Assembly: GCF_003732275.1 (NCBI RefSeq)
Contig: NZ_MOBM01000015.1
Location: forward strand, 49,862 to 113,861
Direction of reading: 5' to 3'
Source of the DNA: Pseudomonas frederiksbergensis
GTDB taxonomy: Bacteria; Pseudomonadota; Gammaproteobacteria; Pseudomonadales; Pseudomonadaceae
DNA length: 64,000 nucleotides
Program-made: the position numbers and the translations under genes
Notes under the pieces: generated by a model
Seen by the model: the letters and a program-made list of their open reading frames with translations, nothing else
The model's database searches: none
Told to the model about the DNA's origin: nothing
Shown: piece after piece, positions 49,521 to 57,509 of the stretch
How positions within the stretch are numbered: the first letter of the stretch is position 1
How the letters are laid out: each line of letters opens with the position of its first letter

Positions 49521-50348
49521 ATGACCAATCCTATACCAAGAAGTTTGCTGTATTGCTCGGCCTTACACCCTGAGCAATATGCCAAAAGTGCTCTGACGGA
49601 TGTGATGGTGATAGATCTGGAGGATGGTGTTCCGCTTACCAGGAAAGCTGAAGCCCGGTTGTGTGTCGAACAGTTCTATCGCTCTCCTGTTGCGCAGCGT
49701 ACGGCACTGCGTATCAATCCTCTGCGTGATAATCAAGGGTTGCTCGATCTGCTGCTGGTGCTGTCGCTTGAACAGCGGCCCGAATTTATCGTCTTGGCAA
49801 TGACTGAAGCGGCGGCCGAGATAGAGGTGGTGCGCTCCAATTTAAATCGCAATGGAGAAAGTCCGAAAATATTGGTCACCGTCGAAACACCGACCTGTCT
49901 GCGTGATATTTACGCCATTGCATCAAGTGCCGACGGACTGATCTTTGGTTCCGCCGACTATGCGGCCAGTCTGGGCGTGCAGATCGGTGGCTGGAGCAAC
50001 ATCCTGCATGCGCGCGGGAGCATCGTCGCAGCCGCAAGCGCCGCGGGTGTTCCCGCGTTCGACACCGCTTACTTCAATCTCGACGACGAAGCGGGCCTGC
50101 TGAAGGAATGCCAGGACACCCGGGAGTTGGGATTCAGTGGCAAGACCTCCATTCACCCAAGGCAGATTCCCATCATCAATGATGTATTCACTCCATCCAT
50201 CGCTGAGTACGAACATGCCTTGGCAGTTGTGCAGGCTGCGCAGAACAGTGGGGAAAAAATCACCCGGTTGAAAAACCTCATGGTGGGGCCGCCGTTTGTG
50301 AAGCAAGCCAGGAAGCTTATCCAGCGCGCCCGGGAACTGGGTCTCTAA
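49521..50348 (+). CDS. CitE/HpcH-family CoA-ester lyase
   Basis: A 275-residue TIM-barrel protein related to CitE, malyl-CoA lyase and citramalyl-CoA lyase. Conserved residues include the DLEDGV segment (32-37), Arg64 in LRINPL, Glu122 in VTVETPT, Asp146 in GSADYAAS and the SIHPRQIPIIND signature. The family cleaves, or in reverse forms, 3-hydroxyacyl-CoA esters, often with glyoxylate, pyruvate or oxaloacetate as the keto partner, with Mg2+ held by the Glu and Asp. The gene begins 9 bp after the PLP enzyme gene and ends 10 bp before a MaoC-like gene. That pairing is known from beta-methylmalyl-CoA and itaconyl-CoA pathways. Confidence 0.87.
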   Translation: MTNPIPRSLLYCSALHPEQYAKSALTDVMVIDLEDGVPLTRKAEARLCVEQFYRSPVAQRTALRINPLRDNQGLLDLLLVLSLEQRPEFIVLAMTEAAAEIEVVRSNLNRNGESPKILVTVETPTCLRDIYAIASSADGLIFGSADYAASLGVQIGGWSNILHARGSIVAAASAAGVPAFDTAYFNLDDEAGLLKECQDTRELGFSGKTSIHPRQIPIINDVFTPSIAEYEHALAVVQAAQNSGEKITRLKNLMVGPPFVKQARKLIQRARELGL

Positions 50349-50358
50349 GGAGAAAGAT

Positions 50359-50883
50359 ATGGAACCGATGATTCCGGCCCATGTACGGATCGATGCTAAC
50401 CGCTACCGTGAATCTTATGGCCTGCATTACGAAGAGTTTGTAGTGGGTGATGTGTTCGAACACCGCCCCGGCCGTACTGTGACGGAGCTGGACAACATCT
50501 GGCAGTCACTGGTGAACATGAACAACCATCCAGCCCATATCGACGTTGCTTATGCCCAGCGCACCGAATTCGAGAAGTTGCTAGTCAACAGCTCGGTGAC
50601 GTTGTCGATCATCAGCGGCATGACGGTAGCGACCATGAGTGCCCGGGCAATCGCAAACCTGGGCTGGGACGAAATTCGTCTGCCCAATCCGGTTTATGTT
50701 GGCGACACCTTGTACGCCGAGAGCGAGGTTGTCTCCAAGCGTGAATCCCGATCGCGTCCCGGCCAGGGCATCGTCACCATCAGGGTTATTGGGCGTAAGC
50801 AGGATGGCACCCCCGTGATCACTTACCTGCGCACCTTTCTGGTTCCAAAGCAGGGGCATTCCCAGGACTACCCGGTCGGCTAG
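50359..50883 (+). CDS. MaoC-family acyl-CoA dehydratase/hydratase
   Basis: A 174-residue hot-dog-fold protein. The hydratase active site (Asp and His) lies in VTELDNIWQSLVNMNNHPAHID, with D45 and H60 as likely catalytic residues. The WQSLVNMNNHPAH wording resembles mesaconyl-CoA and itaconyl-CoA hydratases rather than fatty-acid R-hydratases. A central PVYVGDTLYAESEVVSKRES segment fits the fold. Together with the lyase upstream it could interconvert a hydroxy-dicarboxylyl-CoA and an unsaturated acyl-CoA. The exact substrate is not determinable. Confidence 0.87.
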   Translation: MEPMIPAHVRIDANRYRESYGLHYEEFVVGDVFEHRPGRTVTELDNIWQSLVNMNNHPAHIDVAYAQRTEFEKLLVNSSVTLSIISGMTVATMSARAIANLGWDEIRLPNPVYVGDTLYAESEVVSKRESRSRPGQGIVTIRVIGRKQDGTPVITYLRTFLVPKQGHSQDYPVG

Positions 50884-50949
50884 ATGTCTGTGCTGCCAGC
50901 TCGAGGATGGCTGGTAACTTCAAAAAGCGTTGATGGAAAAGGAAAAGCC

Positions 50950-51939
50950 ATGCTGCTTCTTAATCGCGAAGATATCGGGCGTTGTGTCGAGTTGCCAACG
51001 CTTGTCCGCGCACTTGAAAAAGCCCACCAGGGGTTTGCGCTCTCACCTCCCGTGGTTCCGCAGCGCTCGATCATCACTCACGAGCGACAAAAAGCGTTCT
51101 CTTTGTTCATGCCGGCCTTTTTGCCCGGAAGCCAGACGCTGGGCATCAAAGTGTCGTCGTTTCATCCCGGCAACGCGGTGCACGGATTATCGGCGGTCAA
51201 TGGTGCGGTCTTGTTGATCGATATCGTAAGCGGGCAATTGTTGGCGATGCTTGACAGTGCAGCCCTGACGGCGATTCGTACCAGTGCCATGAGTGCGCTG
51301 GCGACGGACAAGCTCTGCCTTCGGATACGGCTTGATCTGGCGGTGATCGGCGCAGGGGCTCAGGCTGCTGCGCATATCAAGGCGATGGCTGCTATCAGGG
51401 ATCTTGGCCAGATCAGGATATTTTCCCGTTGCCTGGCCCGAAGTGTCGCTTTGGCCGAGCGCCTGTCCATTGAGCTTTCGCTACCGGTAGAGGCCGTGAA
51501 CCGGATGGAGGAGGCGCTGGCCGATGCGGACATTGTCTGCACGACGACCTCCCATGACAGCCCGCTGCCCTTGATTGGGGCGAATCAGCTCAAACCCGAT
51601 GCCCATATCAATGCCATTGGTGGCAGTACACCTCAGGCGTGCGAAATCGATCCGCGGTTACTGGGCAATGCGCGGGTTCATGTTGATCATCCGGGCGCCG
51701 CATGCCGTGAGTCGGGCGAAATTGCCCAGGCGCTGGCGTTGGCGGTGATTGATCGCAAGGACATTCAGGAGATTGGTGCCTTGGCTATCGAGCAGCCTTC
51801 GCCGGCAACCCGCAAACAAGGTCTGAGTTACTTCCGCAGCGTTGGACATGCCAGTCAGGACATGGTGGTTGCCGCCTGCCTCTACGACGCGGCCGTGTCG
51901 GGGCATATCGGCAAACAGTGCCACTACCTCAGTGCCTGA
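50950..51939 (+). CDS. Ornithine cyclodeaminase/mu-crystallin-family protein
   Basis: A 329-residue NAD(P)-binding protein. The Rossmann motif GAGAQA is at residues 134-139. Family residues are K67 in IKVSSFHPGN and the block TAIRTSAMSALA near 107-118. Members include ornithine cyclodeaminase, ketimine reductases, alanine dehydrogenase and the siderophore enzyme SbnB, so the reaction may be deamination or imine reduction. ATG 50950 was chosen because an AAGGA sequence precedes it and the family N-terminus begins there. An earlier in-frame ATG at 50884 abuts the previous stop. Confidence 0.83.
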   Translation: MLLLNREDIGRCVELPTLVRALEKAHQGFALSPPVVPQRSIITHERQKAFSLFMPAFLPGSQTLGIKVSSFHPGNAVHGLSAVNGAVLLIDIVSGQLLAMLDSAALTAIRTSAMSALATDKLCLRIRLDLAVIGAGAQAAAHIKAMAAIRDLGQIRIFSRCLARSVALAERLSIELSLPVEAVNRMEEALADADIVCTTTSHDSPLPLIGANQLKPDAHINAIGGSTPQACEIDPRLLGNARVHVDHPGAACRESGEIAQALALAVIDRKDIQEIGALAIEQPSPATRKQGLSYFRSVGHASQDMVVAACLYDAAVSGHIGKQCHYLSA

Positions 51940-51995
51940 GAGCCACGAGGTGAGTAATTTTGAATCGGCGGTGCTGCCGGTCAGGGAGGGAAAAG

Positions 51996-52979
51996 ATGCC
52001 CATGAATATTCTGATGATCGATTCGCAGAGAGTGAATTATGTCGACCCCGGGGAGTATGTCCCGGGTCCGGAGCATCGACGCTATAGCCTTGAGGTCACA
52101 TCCCGGCCCTCGGATGAACAATTGGCCCGGGCCGAGGGGATCATCGCCTTTCATTCGGTCGTCATCGACGCGCCATTGGTTGCCAGGATGCATCGTTGCC
52201 GCGCATTGGTGAAGGCAACCATTGGCCTTGATGATGTGGATGTCGAGGCTTTGAGCGCGAAAGGCATTCTTTGTTCGAACATCGGCTCTGTGGGGGCGGA
52301 GGAAGTCGCGGAGCACGCCCTGGCGTTGATCCTCTTCGCCCAGCGCAAGCTTCTCGACTACGCCAGACACACCCGGCAGGGCGGCTGGAGCTGGCGAGCT
52401 CATACCGGCGAGGTCAAAGCCTGCGCAGACACGGTCCTGGGGTTGATCGGTTATGGCGCAACAGGGCGAGCATTGGCGCGCAGAGCGGCGGCCCTGGGTT
52501 ACCGGATCCGTTTTTACGATCCTGGGGTCGAGCGCTGTGTCGCAGGTATTGCGCAGGGCGACACGCTGGAGTCGTTGCTCGATACGGCCGATGTCATATC
52601 GCTGCATCTGCCTCTTACCCCGGACACAGCGCATTTGATGAACGATGGGCGATTTTTGCGGATGAAACGCGGTGCGACCCTGGTCAATACTGCGCGAGGT
52701 GGCCTCGTCGATACCGATGCTTTGCTCCGGGCTCTGCAATCCGGTGGTGTGTCCATGGCACTGCTGGATGTCGTGGAAGAGGAGCCGGCACCTCCCCGGG
52801 CCTTGATCGAGCATGAGCGTGTGTTACTGACACCGCATGCCGCTTTTTACAGCGAGCGTTCTCTGGCGCAATTGAAGGCCAATGCCCTGGAAACGATGCT
52901 CGGTCTGCTACAGGGAAAAACAGTCAAAACGGTGGTTAATCCCGATTGCGTATCGGGAGAGGCAAAAGGAAATGCCTGA
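51996..52979 (+). CDS. D-2-hydroxyacid dehydrogenase-family protein
   Basis: A 327-residue NAD-dependent dehydrogenase. The Rossmann glycine motif GYGATG is at residues 152-157. The catalytic Arg, Glu and His are R234 in NTARGGLVDTDALL, E263 in VEEEPAPP and H281 in LLTPHAAFYSE, so the catalytic set is complete. A GGGAGGG sequence five bases before ATG 51996 supports this start. It should interconvert a 2-keto acid and a D-2-hydroxy acid. It overlaps the next gene by eight bases. Confidence 0.87.
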   Translation: MPMNILMIDSQRVNYVDPGEYVPGPEHRRYSLEVTSRPSDEQLARAEGIIAFHSVVIDAPLVARMHRCRALVKATIGLDDVDVEALSAKGILCSNIGSVGAEEVAEHALALILFAQRKLLDYARHTRQGGWSWRAHTGEVKACADTVLGLIGYGATGRALARRAAALGYRIRFYDPGVERCVAGIAQGDTLESLLDTADVISLHLPLTPDTAHLMNDGRFLRMKRGATLVNTARGGLVDTDALLRALQSGGVSMALLDVVEEEPAPPRALIEHERVLLTPHAAFYSERSLAQLKANALETMLGLLQGKTVKTVVNPDCVSGEAKGNA

Positions 52980-53715
52980 ACTAAAGCGTGTGGGACTCGA
53001 ACCTTCCCGAGCCGGGTTGCCAGCCTGGTTCGATGTGACGATCGGCAACAGCATTGTTCAATACGGTCAGCGCCTGGCGGCGCGACAGCTATTGGTCAAT
53101 ACGCTGGGCAATATCGCCGTACGCTGTCACTGCCCGTATTGGCAGCGCGAAGTGATCTACACCAAACACCGCGGCGTCTCCCTGGAAGAGTGCGGTCTTG
53201 AACATCTGGCTGTGCTGGATATGCAATCCGATGAGCTTTTGCACGGTCGTTTCAGGCCCAGCCTGGGGCATCAGATGCACCGGGAAATCATGCGCTGTCG
53301 CGCTGATGTCAATGCCACGGTGCATCTTCATCCCAATGAAGTCATTTCCTTCTTCGCTGTCATGCAGTGGCGTGAGATGGAGTACGTGTCGAACGACACG
53401 GCACTGGTCATGGGCAAGCCGCCGTGCATTCTGGGCGAAGGTGTGAATATAGAGCTGGATGTCAGTGCCATCGGCCGCTGCGCCAGTGACACCAACTGCA
53501 TTGTCATGCCCAGCCATGGCATTACCTGTTTTGGCCGCGACCTGTCCGAGGCGTTTCATCGTGCCGTGGCATTCACTGCGGAAATCAGCCGTTTGATTAC
53601 CAGCCAGTATTTGTCGGCAGCCACGGGGAAGTCGGTGGTGTATGCCAGCGGCGAAGAGGTCAGGCAGATGTATGCGGCTGGCGAACAGATTATCTATGGA
53701 GGGATGCACAAATGA
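52972..53715 (+). CDS. Class II aldolase/adducin-family protein lacking the usual catalytic Glu
   Basis: A 247-residue zinc-type class II aldolase/epimerase/dehydratase homologue (FucA, AraD and MtnB family). Zinc ligands H118 and H120 lie in TVHLHPNE and H182 in PSHGITCFG. The residue four before H103, the position of the catalytic Glu73 in FucA (SSEWRFH), is Gly99 here (LGHQMH). The normal acid-base residue therefore appears absent, and the reaction may differ from the family. ATG 52972 overlaps the dehydrogenase stop and follows an aaaagga sequence. It is coupled to the aminotransferase gene by a four-base overlap. Confidence 0.82.
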   Translation: MPELKRVGLEPSRAGLPAWFDVTIGNSIVQYGQRLAARQLLVNTLGNIAVRCHCPYWQREVIYTKHRGVSLEECGLEHLAVLDMQSDELLHGRFRPSLGHQMHREIMRCRADVNATVHLHPNEVISFFAVMQWREMEYVSNDTALVMGKPPCILGEGVNIELDVSAIGRCASDTNCIVMPSHGITCFGRDLSEAFHRAVAFTAEISRLITSQYLSAATGKSVVYASGEEVRQMYAAGEQIIYGGMHK

Positions 53716-54857
53716 AGTTTCATGATCACATCTCGTGTTCCGGATTATGGAAAGCGCCGGAGCGCGATCTTTCATCGGTGTTGCTGGATCTGAATGAAAA
53801 CCAGTTTTTACATAAGTTTCTGGCAGGGTTCATTGCCAACGAATTGAAGCCCCAGGATCTGTTCGCCTATCCCAATTATCAGCCTCTCCTTAACGAACTG
53901 TCACAGTATTGCAAGGTTTCGACCGACAGTTTGCTGCTGACCAATGGGGCGGATCAGGCCATCGATCTGGTGATACGGTCAGTGTTTTCGCCAGGGGACA
54001 GGGTGGTGGTTCCTTCTCCGATTTTTTCCTTCTATTACCAGATGCTCGAAGTCAATGGCGTGGTGCCGGTGATCGTGGGGTTCGAGAAGCAAGCCGAAAA
54101 ATTCGTGCTACCCACCGAGGCTGTACTCCAATCCTTGCAAACCAGCCATGGACTGATCCTGTGTAACCCCAATAACCCCCTGGGCGTACGCATCGATCCT
54201 GAGCAATTGAAAGTTCTGGTCGAGGCTTGTGTAAGGCAAGACAAGCCGATGATCGTTGACGAATGCTACTTTGAGTACCTGCAACAATCGTGTCTGGATA
54301 CATTTGGCGCAGTCAGGCAGCTATTTGTCATTCGTTCGTTCTCCAAGTACTTCGGTCTCGCCGGGTTACGGCTGGGGTATGTGGTCATGCGACCGGAATC
54401 AGTCCGTGAACTGTTGAAAGTGCGCGGCCCTTGGGATGTAAACCATGTGGCGGTGAAAGCTGCGTTGTTCTGTTTGCAGAACCAGCAAGCCTTGCAGCAG
54501 GCGCACGATAATCTCGCGCAGATCAAGAGTGAAATTGTCGAAGTCTGTCGGGCCAACTCGATCGTCGTGTACGAGAGCGATACGAATTTTCTGCTGCTAC
54601 AGGATGAGCGCGATGGTCGTCTGGCCAACGCTTTCGCTCAGGCCAATATTCGCGTAAGCAACTGTTCGCAATACCCTCACAGCTTTGGCCTGCTCAACAA
54701 TTTATTGCGTGTGGCCGTTCCTTCGTCGTCGGATCTCAAAACATTTCTGATGGCGTTATTGCGTGGGAGCTGCAGTGCGGCTTGCTTGAGCGATGTGAAA
54801 CTGAAGTACTGGATTGCCCAAAGGCCAGCGTTGCGAACTTGCGGAGTATCAAGGTGA
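53712..54857 (+). CDS. HisC-like class I/II aminotransferase
   Basis: A 381-residue PLP enzyme in the histidinol-phosphate aminotransferase branch. Cofactor residues are N154 in CNPNNPLG, D183 in IVDECYFEY, K212 in RSFSKYFGLAGLRLGY and the distal Arg near residue 343 in LLRVAVPS. The final 30 residues (from about 352) extend past the normal HisC end and are rich in Cys and Arg. Their reading may reflect overlap with the next gene's leader. It could introduce an amino group on a 2-keto or aldehyde intermediate, or make the amino donor. Substrate unknown. Confidence 0.85.
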   Translation: MKFHDHISCSGLWKAPERDLSSVLLDLNENQFLHKFLAGFIANELKPQDLFAYPNYQPLLNELSQYCKVSTDSLLLTNGADQAIDLVIRSVFSPGDRVVVPSPIFSFYYQMLEVNGVVPVIVGFEKQAEKFVLPTEAVLQSLQTSHGLILCNPNNPLGVRIDPEQLKVLVEACVRQDKPMIVDECYFEYLQQSCLDTFGAVRQLFVIRSFSKYFGLAGLRLGYVVMRPESVRELLKVRGPWDVNHVAVKAALFCLQNQQALQQAHDNLAQIKSEIVEVCRANSIVVYESDTNFLLLQDERDGRLANAFAQANIRVSNCSQYPHSFGLLNNLLRVAVPSSSDLKTFLMALLRGSCSAACLSDVKLKYWIAQRPALRTCGVSR

Positions 54858-54864
54858 TCCTCAA

Positions 54865-56058
54865 GTGACGGTGTGGCTGAAAAGGATCGGTCTGGCGGCA
54901 GGGATGCGCAATATCATTCTTCTCCGGTTGCTGTTCGTCATGGCCAATGCGTTGGGGCCTTTTGCTGCCCTGTTTTTCCAGCGGCACTACCAGCTCGACA
55001 GCTCGGCGGTGGCCTGGGTGATCACGCTGATGTCGGCGTTTTATCTGCTGGGCAATCTATTGGGCGGGGCGCTGATCGGTCGTTGTTCCTTCCGGACACT
55101 TTTGATTTGTACCTCTTCCTGTTCATCGCTGTTTTTGTTGGTCGCTGCCGTGCTCGGTTCGTCGATCGCATCCACTGTGATGGTGCTGTTGTTCATGCTG
55201 TGCGCGGGCCTGATCACGCCGGTATTCAGTGTTCTTACGTCTTTGGCGGCGGACGAAAGCAATCGCATCGCCTCTTTTGGCTATCTGCACCTGGCCAGCA
55301 ATCTGGGGGGCGCGTTACTGTTCGTGATCGGTGGGTACTTGCTCGGCCTCGACAGCCACTATCTGGTGCTGTTTGCGATGGTCGCCAGCGTGTTGTGCCT
55401 TTTGGCGAGTGTCTTTCTGGCGTTGCCGGAACGCCAGAACGCTATGACTGAGGCCAGAAGGACCTCCATTGGCGCTTTAGTCGATGTGCCAAGGATCGTG
55501 ATCGTTGCGGGCGCGATGTTCTTTGTGTTGTCGGTTCTGGATGCGCAGCGCGAATATCAATTGCCGCTATGGCTTGATGGGGTGACGGCGGGCAAGGCCG
55601 CCGGCCTGTTCGGCGCGGTAGGTATCGTGAATGCGTTGCTGGTGGTCGTGTTGACGCAACCACTGATTGCATTGACGTCGCGTTTCGGGGCGTTGACCAA
55701 TCTGTCCCTGGCGGCGGTTTTTTACGGTATCGGATTTGGCGCCTATGCCTTTTTCGAGCAGACCATTCTGATCCTCTCGTTTGTGTTTTTCTGGACGCTG
55801 GGTGAGATTCTCGGCGTTACCTACGTCACTGCGTTGATTGCGCAGAAAACCACATTGCAAACCCAGGCCAGTTTGTTCTCCCTTATTCCGATCCTGCTGG
55901 CGGGGGCGAGGATGGTGTCCGTAGGCATTGGCGCCTCGTTGATCACAGGGGTCGGTTTCCAGCTGAGCTGGAGTATCTATGGGCTGTTGGGCGTCTTGTT
56001 CGGGGGAGGTTGTCTTCTGCTTGCTGCCAGGAGGAACCGCTACGCGACCTCAGTATGA
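54865..56058 (+). CDS. MFS transporter of the cassette
   Basis: A 397-residue, roughly 12-helix major facilitator protein. The helix 2-3 loop and helices 4-5 are recognisable (SAFYLLGNLLGGALIGR, then LHLASNLGGALLFVIGGYLLG). The start is uncertain: GTG 54865 was chosen because an aaggtga sequence lies about eight bases upstream and gives a normal cytoplasmic N-terminus. ATG 54904 is an alternative. It ends the operon, convergent with aceA. Its position suggests export of the product or resistance to it. Confidence 0.83.
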   Translation: MTVWLKRIGLAAGMRNIILLRLLFVMANALGPFAALFFQRHYQLDSSAVAWVITLMSAFYLLGNLLGGALIGRCSFRTLLICTSSCSSLFLLVAAVLGSSIASTVMVLLFMLCAGLITPVFSVLTSLAADESNRIASFGYLHLASNLGGALLFVIGGYLLGLDSHYLVLFAMVASVLCLLASVFLALPERQNAMTEARRTSIGALVDVPRIVIVAGAMFFVLSVLDAQREYQLPLWLDGVTAGKAAGLFGAVGIVNALLVVVLTQPLIALTSRFGALTNLSLAAVFYGIGFGAYAFFEQTILILSFVFFWTLGEILGVTYVTALIAQKTTLQTQASLFSLIPILLAGARMVSVGIGASLITGVGFQLSWSIYGLLGVLFGGGCLLLAARRNRYATSV

Positions 56059-56086
56059 TCCGGCGCAGTGATGGAAAAAACGCGGA

Positions 56087-56166
56087 CAAAAAAACGCCCC
56101 GAACCAGTCGGGGCGTCAGATGAGCGGCTTTGCGGTTAGCTTTTTATTCGGTCCGCAAGGGCCGTT
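56087..56166. repeat. Right copy of 80-bp direct repeat flanking the cassette
   Basis: This copy, next to the aceA stop at 56184, has 77/80 identity to 47092-47171. It contains the aceA terminator hairpin and the ggctttgcgg segment downstream of it. Confidence 0.93.
56088..56115 (-). terminator. Terminator of aceA
   Basis: On the minus strand the stem cgccccga / tcggggcg is followed by seven T residues, some 70 bases after the aceA stop. The same structure ends the SDR gene at the other side of the cassette. Confidence 0.87.
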
Positions 56167-56183
56167 TGCTTATAAGAAGCAGA

Positions 56184-57509
56184 TCAGTGGAACTGTTCTT
56201 CTTCGGTCGAACCAGTCAGTGCGGTCACCGAGGACGTGCCACCTTGAATCACGGTGGTCATGTCGTCGAAGTAGCCGGTGCCCACTTCCTGCTGGTGAGC
56301 CACGAAGGTGTAACCCTTGGCAGCGTCAGCGAACTCTTGCTCTTGCAGCTTCACGTAGGCAGTCATGTCGTTGCGGGCGTAGTCGTGCGCCAGGTTGAAC
56401 ATGCTGTGCCACATGTTGTGAATGCCGGCCAGGGTGATGAACTGGTGCTTGTAGCCCATGGCGGACAGTTCGCGCTGGAACTTGGCGATGGTCGCGTCGT
56501 CCAGGTTCTTCTTCCAGTTGAAGGAAGGCGAGCAGTTGTACGACAGCAGTTGGTCCGGGTATTCCTTTTTGATCGCTTCGGCGAAGCGACGAGCCTCGTC
56601 CAGATCCGGCTTGGCAGTTTCGCACCAGATCAGGTCGGCGAACGGTGCGTAGGCCAGGCCGCGAGCGATGGCCTGGTCGAGACCGGCGCGCACTTTGTAG
56701 AAGCCTTCCTGGGTACGTTCGCCAGTCACGAATGGCTGGTCGTACGGGTCGCAATCGGACGTCAGCAAGTCGGCTGCGTTAGCGTCGGTACGGGCCAGGA
56801 TGATGGTCGGTGTACCGGCAACGTCAGCGGCCAGGCGAGCAGCGGTCAGCTTCTGCACGGCTTCCTGGGTAGGAACCAGTACCTTGCCGCCCATGTGGCC
56901 GCATTTTTTCACGGAAGCCAGTTGGTCTTCGAAGTGAACGCCGGCGGCGCCTGCTTCGATCATGCTCTTCATCAGCTCGTAGGCGTTCAGAACGCCGCCG
57001 AAACCGGCTTCGGCGTCAGCCACGATCGGGGCGAAGTAGTCGATGTAACCTTCGTCGCCCGGGTTCTTGCCGGCTTTCCACTGGATCTGGTCAGCGCGAC
57101 GGAACGAGTTGTTGATGCGCTTGACCACGGTCGGAACCGAATCCACCGGGTACAGCGACTGATCCGGGTACATCGATTCGGCGGAGTTGTTGTCCGCAGC
57201 CACTTGCCAGCCCGACAGGTAGATCGCCTGGATACCGGCCTTGACTTGTTGCACAGCCTGGCCGCCGGTCAGGGCGCCCATGCAGTTGACGAAATCTTTC
57301 TCAGGACGGAAGGACGGCTTGGCACCCTGGGTTACCAGGTTCCAAAGCTTGTCGGCGCCCATTTTTGCAAAGGTGTGCTCAGGTTGAACCGAGCCACGCA
57401 GGCGGACGACGTCAGCAGCGGAGTAATTGCGTGTCACGCCTTTCCAGCGCGGGTTTTCAGCCCAATCTTTTTCGAGGGCTGCAATTTGCTGTTCGCGTGT
57501 CAGTGCCAT
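56184..57509 (-). CDS. aceA: Isocitrate lyase
   Basis: A 441-residue enzyme of the glyoxylate shunt that splits isocitrate into succinate and glyoxylate, needed for growth on acetate and fatty acids. The catalytic Cys203 is in KKCGHMGGK, the family signature. [16 protein letters not shown] near residue 166 holds metal-binding residues. ATG 57509 gives the Pseudomonas-type length and the N-terminus [10 protein letters not shown], with a GAGG sequence ahead; the frame is open upstream to 57713 without resemblance. Its terminator region is duplicated at the other end of the cassette. It supplies glyoxylate, a possible substrate for the neighbouring CitE-like lyase. Confidence 0.97.
   Translation of the reverse strand: MALTREQQIAALEKDWAENPRWKGVTRNYSAADVVRLRGSVQPEHTFAKMGADKLWNLVTQGAKPSFRPEKDFVNCMGALTGGQAVQQVKAGIQAIYLSGWQVAADNNSAESMYPDQSLYPVDSVPTVVKRINNSFRRADQIQWKAGKNPGDEGYIDYFAPIVADAEAGFGGVLNAYELMKSMIEAGAAGVHFEDQLASVKKCGHMGGKVLVPTQEAVQKLTAARLAADVAGTPTIILARTDANAADLLTSDCDPYDQPFVTGERTQEGFYKVRAGLDQAIARGLAYAPFADLIWCETAKPDLDEARRFAEAIKKEYPDQLLSYNCSPSFNWKKNLDDATIAKFQRELSAMGYKHQFITLAGIHNMWHSMFNLAHDYARNDMTAYVKLQEQEFADAAKGYTFVAHQQEVGTGYFDDMTTVIQGGTSSVTALTGSTEEEQFH

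Larger units (their letters stand above)
47092..56166. mobile_element. 9-kb biosynthesis/export cassette bounded by direct repeats
   Basis: The block between the two 80-bp repeats has a periodicity of 8,995 bp and holds nine genes: one SDR on the minus strand and eight on the plus strand ending with an MFS exporter. It separates nuoA from aceA. The left intergenic stretch is AT-rich compared with the GC-rich core genome, and no REP elements occur inside. No integrase or transposase is present, so the repeats suggest homologous gain or loss at the aceA 3' end rather than a self-mobile island. The extent is seen; the mechanism is inferred. Confidence 0.6.
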
